Source: Hydractinia symbiolongicarpus | Taxonomy: Eukaryota; Cnidaria; Hydrozoa; Anthoathecata; Hydractiniidae | Direction: 5' to 3' | Assembly (NCBI RefSeq): GCF_029227915.1 | Contig: NC_079889.1 | Span: 62,001 to 126,000, forward strand | DNA: 64,000 nt | Shown: piece by piece, positions 55,601 through 64,000 of the stretch | Layout: each line of letters starts with the position of its first letter | How positions within the stretch are numbered: the stretch's first letter is position 1 | Position numbers and translations under genes: made by a program | Notes under the pieces: generated by a model | The model's input: only the letters and a program-made list of their open reading frames with translations | What the model was told of the DNA's origin: nothing | Database searches by the model: none

Positions 55601-58600
55601 CAGCGACCATTCACAATCTTCAAATGGTGTCCTGGCGCCAAAATGAGGTACAAGAAGACTGAAATATGTCAAACTTGCTCGAAACTAAAAAATGTTTGTC
55701 AGACGTGTTTACTGGATTTGGAATATGGTATGTGCAAATAATAATTCTATACCTTTGGTTGTTGTGATAAAATAGTGCACTCGTTTTAGATTCTTGTGAT
55801 TACTAGAGATGGCACCGGTAGAAATTTAACTCAAAAATTAAAAAAAACAAAAACAATGCTCATTTAATTCTTTTTTCATTTTTCTGTATGTCATCTTTTA
55901 ATGTCTTCAATTATTTTGTTTTAACCTTTTTTACTAAATAGATAAAATTGCATAAAATTGTAAAAACATAACGAGCAGACCTGTTAAACTTTAGAAATGA
56001 AATAAATATTAATGCCGTTGTCATAGGTCTGCCAATTGAGGTTCGTGACAAAGCACTGGCAATCCAAGATAACCTCCCAAGATCAGATGTTAATAGAGAA
56101 TTCTTTACTCAAAACATTGAAAAGGAGGTAGGAAATTACCACTTTATATTCTTGTAAACTTTGACAAGTGTCTTGTTATTATTTTTTTGATGCTGTGTAT
56201 GTTTGTTTTTGTTATGTTCAAAAAATTTTCAAGGAGGGTGTCTACTCAGTTGAAAAACTTGACAAAATTGGTAAAAAAGTCTGGAAAAGTTAGAATTCAA
56301 TCAATAAAAAATTATGAGTCGACTAAGTTTCTTTAAATTTTTGAAAACTTATGTAAGAATTTTTTTTCTTTGCTGTACCAACCTGTTTTGTTTAGCTTGC
56401 TAATACCGATGGTACGGTAGCCGGAGGTGCTGTCGGAAAAGCACAAGCACCTAGTGATCTCTTGTTAAAGCTAGCACGAACAACTCCCTACTACAAGCGA
56501 AATCGTCCCCACATTTGTTCGTTTTGGGTAAAAGGTGAATGCAAACGAGGCGAAGAGTGTCCCTACAGGTATGTGGACCAAAATGTTTATCTCTATAATA
56601 ATACGCCAGTTCTGTCTGTCTGGCTTTTGCAAAGTGGATTATATTCTTCACTATTTTTTGATAAAGTCTGTGAAACATCACTCATAAAATTGTTCTGTAA
56701 TTTATCAAACTTTAACGTTAAAATAATTAATACCTATTGTATGTGTAGGCTACTAATTTTTGCTGACGACAGCAGACCCCAATTCCACGATATTTTGAAC
56801 CTTTCCGGGTCATGGAGCGGGTTGTTCTATAAAGCAGACATTGTGGAAAGAGCACCAGTCAAGTGATGCTGTTTTCCCATTTTGAGAAATAGCTTGAAGG
56901 TGGATAATTTCTCAAATATTATTTCCAGGATTACAGATTCCAAGAATTTTCGTGGTTTTTATTCGAAAAAATACTTACACGTAAAGTTTAATTTGACTAT
57001 CACACTAGGCTATACGGAGTTAGTCTGAATGAAAGAAAAACTTAAGCGACGTTGCGTCTTTGTGTTGGAATTTTTGCATTCACGGCGGGTTTATTAGAAT
57101 CTCTTACATATATCTCTTTAATAAATAAACTTTATGTGTCTTAAATTTTTTAGACATGAAATGCCAAACGCTCCCGATGATCCACTTGCTAGTCAAAACA
57201 TCAAAGACAGATTTTACGGTGTTAATGATCCGGTAGCCGAGAAAATGATGAAGCGCGCATCTACCATGCCGAAGTTGGAACCTCCAGACGACAAAAGTAT
57301 TACGACTTTGTACGTGGGCGGGTTGGACGATAAGATAACCGAAAACGATTTAAGGTGATTTTTTTTTTTAGTTTTTGTTTTGTTGATTTTTACTTAATGA
57401 GTTGTTGTAAAGAAAGCGTAAGCTTTGAATGATAATTAGTTAGGGTTTGGGCGATATCGTTTCACTTTGTGTTCTATGTGTTTGCCTCTTTCTTCACTGG
57501 TTAGAATTTTTTCGTGGATATTAATTTTCGCAAATAACGTCTTGAAGTATATTTTTTCGCGAGTACATAATTTTGCTAATTTGTCTAAAACCCGCGAAAA
57601 GCGTAACAATTGATGGCCGTTAAAAGTAGTACCGTTCAGATATTTTCACAAACAGGCGAGTATTACCATATAGCTTATTTGAAAAGCTTGTCAAAAATTT
57701 CAGGAAAACCTGAAGTAATTCGAGTCTTTTTTCTACCGTGTTCTCTAACTTGTTTTTTACCTTACCGCGTAACTCACAAATTTTCTTGTTACTTTTAGAG
57801 ATTTTTTCTATCAGTTCGGTGAGATTCGTTCAATAAACATCGCCGCTGGAAAGAATTGTGGTTTTGTTTGTTACACTACTCGTGTAGCTGCCGAATTTGC
57901 TGCCGAACGCTCCTTCAATAAAGTTATCATTAAAGGCAAGCGCTTAAAAGTGTTATGGGGTAAATCGCAGGAAGAGAGAAGCGCAACCAAAGATCATACG
58001 GAAAATGAACATCGCTATGAACCCGTTCCCGGCCTGCCTGGAGGTATGTAAAATATCCTGTTTTTTTGATTTCCAATGCGGCGAATATGTTCCACTTGAG
58101 AATTTTTCCCATCTGAAATTTCAAAATTTTGCTAACTACTACCTTAATTCATGAATTTTTTTGCGCAAGTTTAAATTTTGCGCATTTTTTTTTTTTTTTT
58201 GTGCGTATTCAGTTTTTAGCACACTCAAGTTTAGCGCACATTTTTTTCCGTTTTGTTATGTACACCTAAATGTCCTGCACCTCTTTCAAGATTTTATAAA
58301 GTTTTAAGTTTTGTTTCTATATCAACGTATTGCATATTCGCTTTTAAAAGCTGCATCAATCTTGTATTTACGCCGACCAACAATGATGATATTGTGATTG
58401 TTGACGATAGTTAATTTCATCATTAATTTTGTGTGGAAAAAGTTCTTCTTTCGGTTTCGCGAAATCTGATCTATGAACACGTTTTAAGAAATAATATTTC
58501 ACGTAAATCAAATTTTCACGCAGTGAAAATCAAATCAAATTTTCACGCAACCAATTTTTGGTGCAGCGACTCTGTGCGAAAATTAGATATGACCAAAAAT

Positions 58601-59271
58601 TTCATGAATGAATGCATCGCAACTAAAACGCACCTTGCTTTCTCCATTTTAAAGCTATCCTTAGGTATCACTTATCTCACTTTGTTTATCTTTCGTTCGT
58701 TACTTCTGCAGATTGTGTTTTAATTCATTTTTTATTACGCTAACGGCAGTAACTCAGGAGTTACATTCGTACACAGTAGGAACATTACTAATTTCTTTTT
58801 TTAGCATTGCCCAGCACAAATATTGGAGCTGGTGGTGATGTGATACCGGAACCGCCGAACCTGTTTGCGGAATCTACGGAAGATCAATCCAACCCACCTG
58901 CGCCTCATCTTCCGCCAAATATCCCATTACAGGGTGGATATCAATATCAAGCAATGTTTCCACCACCTAACATGCAAGGTCCCCCGCCTAACATGCAAGG
59001 ACCTCCACTCAGCATGGATGGTCCTCCGCCGTTAATGGGTAGTACTGGCGCTCCTTTAGGTGGACCTCGTCCACTGATGGGTGATCAACGATATCCTCCT
59101 CCACCCCCAGCAGGAATGCCACCAATGCAGAGAGGACCAAATCCACAATTTTCTCATGGTAGGCCAGAGGGCGGGCCTCCACCGCCAAGACAGCCGCCGC
59201 CTCCTCGTCATGCAGTGCATTATCCGTCACAAGATCCACATCGAATGGGCGCAGAAGGACCTGTAAATTAA
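52674..59271 (+). CDS. RBM22: pre-mRNA-splicing factor RBM22, 9 exons
   Basis: Core spliceosome protein (yeast Cwc2/Ecm2-like) that contacts U6 and intron RNA near the catalytic centre. Exons: 52674-52727, 54549-54602, 55340-55369, 55595-55727, 56027-56127, 56396-56568, 57154-57354, 57799-58043, 58805-59271. Total 1458 nt, 485 residues, against about 420 in mammals. It begins [18 protein letters not shown]. An N-terminal Cys-rich zinc region ([32 protein letters not shown]) precedes a CCCH finger C-x7-C-x5-C-x3-H ([19 protein letters not shown]), whose final His is in exon 7. The RRM starts [17 protein letters not shown] and includes [17 protein letters not shown]. The tail is Pro/Gly/Met-rich with repeated GPPPNMQ-type units and ends near the conserved [12 protein letters not shown]. 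All introns are GT-AG. Confidence 0.97.
52979..53305 (-). CDS. unrecognised ORF antisense in RBM22 intron 1
   Basis: An open frame of about 108 codons runs from just after a stop near 53305 to a stop at 52979. It has an internal ATG at 53221 that gives 80 residues. It reads [20 protein letters not shown], then [40 protein letters not shown] and ends EKTRFRL. The composition is more protein-like than neighbouring chance frames, but I recognise no family. It could be an exon, a retrocopy or chance. Confidence 0.3.
   Translation of the reverse strand, partial: HASHTTTPSSLRISNNNPNPRTCRHALYMRAFAAYRHPLSPEVVFQCCSSGSGSKGFEFKLARQRGKIVNNENFPHSTPEMQTLALLAFPEHLKEIDTKELEKTRFRL
56590..56650 (+). mobile_element. 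Helitron-like 5' terminus in RBM22 intron 6
   Basis: A|TCTCTATAATAATACGCC followed by TCTGTCTGTC matches the family 5' end. No 3' hairpin with CTAG is evident before exon 7, so the length is unknown. Confidence 0.5.
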
Positions 59272-60050
59272 CTTCGCCGACCGCAGCAATACAAGTTCGT
59301 CTTTTTACAGAGAATGCATTTATGTGATGTGTATCGTATTAGCGAATTGACAAGAAGATAGACGAGAAACTTGTATTTTGTGCGTTTTATTCAATAAGAA
59401 TTTTTATTTGCTAATCATGTTGTTAATCTTTGAGTAATTGTTAGTTGTGTGCCATGAATCCGAATCTAAAAATATGAAGGGATAATTTTTCTCAACAATA
59501 ATGATTTTCTAATAACATTTTTTTTTTGTTTCTGAAAGTTATGTCATTGGCGTTGGATTCACTTTCTAAAGTTTCCTATCTGTGGAGGATCAGTGCTTCG
59601 TTTGTGCTGATCTGTTTAAGAATGAGGAAACACATAAGTCACTTTTAAAATACACAGTTGTTCAATAAAGAGAATTTTTATGATTTTTGCACAAGTGGGA
59701 AAAAATCGTTTTTGGTTCCTAAGTTTTAACGTCACATCGTTGTATTTCCAAATAAATTTTTCGTTCAGATTACGATTATTCATGTTCGGCTCATGCATTG
59801 TCTCTTCAAAGCATGGCGTTAGGCTAAAATTTACTAAAACTTTACAAATTCCTGTTTAAATTACTCTTTTAACATCTCAATGCCTTCCGGTGGCTTTTAG
59901 ACAGTTTCGTGGAGTTGCTTAGATGCCGTTACAGTGCCTTCGAATTTTTAATTCGATTTTCCACAGCACATCAAAACAACGTTTACAAATAAGATGCTGA
60001 GAAAAAAATGTAAACAAAACGATGTAGTAGTTTCTGTGTTTTGATTTATT

Positions 60051-61457
60051 ATGAACAACAAAGTCGAAGATGTGTCGTGTGCTACTGCTGCCGAAAAAGA
60101 TAAAGAATTTTTTATTCATCCGAACTCCATCACGTACCAAGTCTGGGAAGGATTCGTTGCTTTATCGTGCTTTCTTTGTTCACTGGCCGTCTCGTTTCAA
60201 GCAGCTTTTAAAGCAGATTTGGAAAGTTTAACGGCCATAACTTACGCATGTGATTGTGTTTATCTCATTCACATTGCAGTAAAATTCTTTGTTGCTTTTA
60301 TTCGCGAAGGAGATTTGATAACAAGCAGGAAAGAAATTCAACGAAAGTATGCGAGGAAGGAATTCATTTTAGATATTGTTTCTGTATTTCCGCTGGAGTT
60401 AATTTTCGTTGCAGCCAAGGGAAATTATGTGCACGGTTGGCAATATGTTATAAGAATCGGAAAGCTAAACAGAATTTTACGATTTTATTCAACTACAGCA
60501 TTTTTCGGTAAGGTTTTATCCCCTAAAAATATTTGCGTGATTAATCTGTAATTTCCCAATGATCGAAAAAAAAAATACAGCTGAAATTTCTAAAAGAAGG
60601 CCTCCAGCGCTTCCTTCGGCTTAACTCTCGCTCTCTCTAAACTTTCCTGATTGGATAAAAACAAAGCGGCAGTCTATATTATTTAGCTAAAAAAACGAAT
60701 TTATTTTGTGTCGTTAAATGATCAAATCAGCGTATTTTTGTTGGCGATGACCAGTTTAAACGGGAAAATAGGGTTGGGAACTGTTCTTTCGAGTGTTCCT
60801 GGATTAAGGTGTTATTTACCCCAATGAGAAAAGCAGCGCATAAAAAAAACTTCAATCTTTATAACGAAGTATCACTGCTTTGATTGATTAGGGTTTATTT
60901 GTTCATCGCTGGTCAAATTTGGTGAGTACCAGCCCACATTAATTCACACACAATCAAGTGGTGAGGGGGAGTTTTCTACACGTCGATGCTGAAATTTTTT
61001 TGACGTTTTTTTTGCGAGAACTGGGGTCTGGTGACGACGTCTATTTTGTCCGAATTGGCGGGCTGTATTGCTGCATTTAAAATTCCATGTGTTCTGCACA
61101 TGTACACACAAAAGCTTGTTTTTAAAAGGTGTATAGCTAAGGGCTAATCTTCTTGAGTATCTTTTATACTCCATTCCCTTCATATTAGCCTCTATTTTTG
61201 ATGTTTAATTGTGTCTATGCTAGTTTGTTTTGTCTTAATAATTTTCTTACTCATAACAATTTCTTTAACAGGAAAATATGAAGATCAGCTTGGATTCAAC
61301 ACAAAGGCTATTCGTTCGTTTAAGTATGTTTTGGTGGCTTACACCCTTATACACACAATCTCCTGTGGATGGTATTCATTTGCTTGTCCTAATGAAGCAG
61401 AAGTCAAAAACCATTTTCATTGTTACTCCCATGGCTGGGCTGTACATAAAAATCAAA
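60051..61457 (+). CDS. cyclic-nucleotide-gated-type channel, 5' part, continues beyond window
   Basis: Exons 60051-60507 and 61272-61457 join in phase 1. Residues about 1-25 are an N-terminal tail. S1 lies near VWEGFVALSCFLCSLAVSF, S2 near ITYACDCVYLIHIAVKFFVA, and S3 near RKEFILDIVSVFPLELIFV. A weakly charged S4 reads YVIRIGKLNRILRFY, followed by an S4-S5 linker and S5 (FKYVLVAYTLIHTISCGWYS). The pattern (DCVYLIHIAVKF, RKEFILDIVSVFPLE) is that of the CNG/HCN/EAG superfamily. The sparse S4 and the S5 sequence recall CNG or CNGK (sperm K+) channels. Pore, S6 and the cyclic-nucleotide-binding domain are not found before 64000 and must lie downstream. Promoter not identified. Confidence 0.8.
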
Positions 61458-62082
61458 GTATGTTTAATTTTTATAATCAAGTTTTACGACAATGATTAAT
61501 CAAAATAAAGCAAGGTGAAATAACAGGTTTATACATATTCATTTCCTGACCTTGAAAAAATAAACCCTTGAAATTTTTGTGGACCTAACTGCAAAAATGA
61601 ACTGAGGAATGCAAGGGCAAAATGCCTGTTAAACACAAAACAACAAATTTAATAATAAGCTACCCAACTGTGATGTTTTGACATTAACAGTGTCTAAAAT
61701 TATATGCAAAGAGACATAGCTGTTAGGGTTAGGGTTATACATATCCCTTACTGTATTTTATCACATTTATATCATTGTGGTTTCAGTGGCAAATTAAGGT
61801 ATATCTTACTAGTCAAGTGATTGTACTGAATTTTTTGCCAAAATTCTTATTGTTGCAAATTCAAAAAAGTGTTTTGCTGAAACACATACTACCTTCCGGG
61901 GTGCTTTCTTAAAATGTGGTGGCCTTAAATTTCTATTAATACACCTGTAAATATAATAAATCTGGCTGCATATTTATGAATAATAGGACGTAATACAATC
62001 TACCTAATTGTCCTATAACTTACTTTGTTGGGTTAAGGGGTCAAAAGTAAAAATAATACTATTGACCATAAAAACCATAGCA
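61458..62082 (+). other. intron sequence, no feature except a telomere-like motif
   Basis: AT-rich sequence within the channel gene. GTTAGGGTTAGGGTTA lies at 61722-61737. Nothing else recognised. Confidence 0.5.
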
Positions 62083-62657
62083 TCTATATAATAATACTGA
62101 GACTGTGTGTATGTGTCTGTCTGTAACAGGCCAAGTAAATATCTTTATTTTCCTTTCATGTTGTCGAAAAAGTTATGTCTCATTTGTTAATCTTTCTGAT
62201 TTTACGGCACAACGTCAGTGCATTTAGACTTACGTCAATGTGTTTAATAAGATTGGTGAAGCCATTGCTTTAAGGCCATACAACTTGCAAAGGTTGTGAT
62301 GTCAGTCATTTTTTTACCACATAGGTAACTAGAGACAATCTGGGACCTAATGGGGTAAGTTTCTTAAACTTGGGTCCCTGAATCCCATTCAGAATGAACA
62401 GGTTGATGACGTCAACAAAAAACCTTTGAACCTCATTATTTCTGCAACCATACATGATCCTATACATTATTGTGATCAGCATTTTAAGATCTGTATGATG
62501 AGGGCAACGGATATACAAATTTCCTAGGCGTCCATTAAAAGCACATCATTCTATATATTCTATACAAGATTTTTTTGGGTATTGACAGACATCATCAAAA
62601 TTTAAGTGATGGTTCTCTTTTCTGTTAATCTCCTGCCTAAGTGGATTTTTCCAAAAG
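62083..62657 (+). mobile_element. Helitron-like element with decayed 3' end
   Basis: It starts A|TCTATATAATAATACTG with a TGTCTGTCTG run. Interior blocks match the 690-bp element at 24788-25477 (TATCTTTATTTTCCTTT, CATGATCCTATACATT, CAAATTTCCTA). It ends near AAGTGGATTTTTCCAAAAG, the start of the terminal hairpin, after which the CTAG end is lost to another repeat. Confidence 0.7.
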
Positions 62658-62661
62658 TATT

Positions 62662-62727
62662 TATCATCATCATCATCATCATTCTCGGCTTAACGTCCGT
62701 TTTCCATGCTAGCATGGGTTGGACAGC
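62662..62727 (-). mobile_element. LINE 3'-tail fragment with (ATG)n
   Basis: On the minus strand the palindrome CCATGCTAGCATGG leads to ACGTTAAGCCGAGAATGATG and an ATG run. This is the same 3' end as the LINE at 23090-24060. Only the tail is present. Confidence 0.65.
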
Positions 62728-62780
62728 GTATATCCCTCAATATTTGTAAGGTTAGCCATGTAAAATATGCACATCTACAG
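62728..62780 (+). mobile_element. SINE 3' fragment
   Basis: TATATCCCTCAATATTTGTA then AGGTTAGCCATGTAAAATAT matches the SINE family 3' end (compare 50025 and 51325). It directly abuts the LINE tail on its left and the inverted-repeat element on its right. Confidence 0.55.
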
Positions 62781-62788
62781 TACAGTCC

Positions 62789-64000
62789 AGATGTAAGCGT
62801 ACGTGTACGTACCCTAACTTGCAAAAACAATTGCTTTCATTAAAAAAAACAATAGGATAGCAAGTTCCTTTCAAATTGCGCGAAAATAATTGCTTCGTGT
62901 TAAAAACAAAAGCATAGCAAGAAACATTGTTTAAAAACAATTCTCTGCGCAAGAATAAATTAAACGCGAAGGCCATTGAATTTTAATTTTTTTAACAACG
63001 AAACTAATTATAGTAACGCGATTTTAATCTGATATATTTAAAAAACACAAGCTCTTACTTTCAAAATGCGATCTAAAAAAACATTTCTATCGCCGTTTTT
63101 TGTTTTTAAACTTTTAAAATGCGATCTAAAAAAGCTTTTCTGTAGCCGTTTTTCGTTTTTAAACTTTTTAAAATGCGATCTAAAAAACATTTCTATCGCC
63201 GTTTTTCGTTTTTAAACTTTTAAAATGCGATCTAAAAAAACATTTCTATCAGCGTTTTTCGTTTTAAAACTTTCAAAATGCGTTCTAAAAAAACATTTCT
63301 ATCGCTGTTTTTCGTTTTAAAACTTTTAAAATGCAATCTAAAAAAAATTTCTATTGCCGTTTTCCGTTTTAAAACTTTTAAAATGCGATCTAAAAAAACA
63401 TTTCTATCGCCGTTTTTCGTTTTTTAAACTTTAAAAATGCGATCTAAAAAAACATTTCTATCGCCGTTTTTCGTTTTTAAACTTTTAAAATGCGATCTAA
63501 AAAAACATTTCTATCGCCATTTTTCGTTTTTAAACTTTTAAAATGCGATCTAAAAAAACATTATCGCCATTTTTCGTTTTTAAAGTTTTAAAATGCAATC
63601 TAAAAAAACATTTCTATTGAAATTAAAGTTTCAATCTTTGTTAAAATATAATAATTTCTATCGCTTAAAAGCTTCATTTAACCCGCGCAACCAACAATGC
63701 CTTCTTGCTAGTTTATTTAGTTTCCACGCAAAACATTTGTTTAATAAAAATATTAAACAATGGCTCTTCGTGTCACATTGATAGAGTTGATAACATTTGC
63801 AATTATGCTATTGGGAATAGTTATGTTAACACTATTTAACAATAGTTACACGCAGTTATAATAAGCTATTTTTTCTTCAATAATCTTTTGTTTACTTACA
63901 AGACTCGCAAGATAATTAATAAGAACAAAAGACAAACAACTACCGCCTCCGAGAAAAAGGTGTGAAACTTGAGCGTACGCGTACGCGTACGCTTACATCT
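62789..64000. mobile_element. inverted-repeat element carrying a 53-bp tandem array
   Basis: The left end AGATGTAAGCGTACGTGTAC (62789 on) is mirrored at the right end, which inverts to AGATGTAAGCGTACGCGTAC and reaches the last base of the window. Both continue through alternating TACG to a CT.AACTT-like edge. The right boundary may extend past 64000. Inside are 240 bp with repeated AAAACAATTGCTT/GCATAGCAAGAA words, the tandem array, and 350 bp of unrecognised sequence. No transposase. Confidence 0.6.
63063..63620 (+). repeat. tandem array, about 10.5 copies of a 53-bp unit
   Basis: The unit starts AAAATGCGATCTAAAAAAAC, then ATTTCTATCGCCGTTTTTCG and TTTTTAAACTTTT. Copies differ by a few substitutions and small indels (for example CGCCA for CGCCG, AATC for GATC). 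The array sits inside the inverted-repeat element. Confidence 0.95.

Noticed and set aside
59009-59239. Minus-strand ORF of 76 codons
   Set aside because: Antisense shadow of the proline-rich tail of RBM22.
63063-63620. CRISPR array
   Set aside because: The units are contiguous 53-bp tandem repeats without unique spacers, and the DNA is animal.

Overview
The window is animal nuclear DNA: AT-rich, intron-rich (GT-AG introns, one GC-AG), and crowded with transposable elements. Several signs point to a cnidarian, possibly a medusozoan: the repeat core CCTGGGGACGAGGTTG, a secreted PAN-domain gene of a type I associate with cnidarians, and retroelements of BEL/Pao, Penelope, LINE, Kolobok and Helitron type. 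The phylum is an inference from remembered similarity, not a search.

Layout. 1-4.2 kb is a nested repeat cluster: a LINE 3' tail, a BEL/Pao gag remnant, and a degenerate LINE reverse transcriptase split by a 1.47-kb Helitron-like element. 4.2-10 kb is mostly unrecognised sequence with a SINE and short palindromes. 10.05-12.98 kb is a two-exon (or more) secreted PAN-domain gene. 13.5-14.2 kb (minus) is a chimeric transposon ORF. 16.57-17.64 kb (minus) is the ribosomal protein L15 gene, with a box C/D snoRNA in its intron. 19.32-22.79 kb is a TTAA-flanked Kolobok-type DNA transposon with two convergent genes: a THAP transposase lacking its middle, and a protein resembling the cytoplasmic zinc (ballast) domain of P2X7 receptors. 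22.8-25.7 kb holds two more snoRNA copies on the RPL15 strand, a LINE remnant and two tandem Helitrons.

26.15-37.97 kb (plus) is a complete 18-exon glutamine:fructose-6-phosphate aminotransferase gene (686 codons). 38.92-40.18 kb is an intronless alpha-1,3-fucosyltransferase. 42.13-49.89 kb (minus) is an 8-exon hnRNP H/F-type RNA-binding protein with three quasi-RRMs (454 codons). 52.67-59.27 kb (plus) is a 9-exon RBM22 spliceosome factor (485 codons). 60.05 kb onward (plus) is the 5' part of a cyclic-nucleotide-gated-type channel running off the window. The last 1.2 kb is an inverted-repeat-bounded element containing about ten copies of a 53-bp repeat.

Host genes are ordinary housekeeping functions: translation (RPL15), hexosamine supply and glycan fucosylation (GFPT, FUT) and RNA processing (hnRNP H/F, RBM22). 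There is no operon-like grouping. RPL15 and GFPT may share a divergent promoter near 25.8-26.1 kb. All exon joins were checked by reading phase: the GFPT, hnRNP, RBM22 and RPL15 coding lengths each divide by three. The most interesting content is the Kolobok element with its P2X7-like gene, the repeated snoRNA, and the tandem Helitrons whose insertion sites can be reconstructed exactly.
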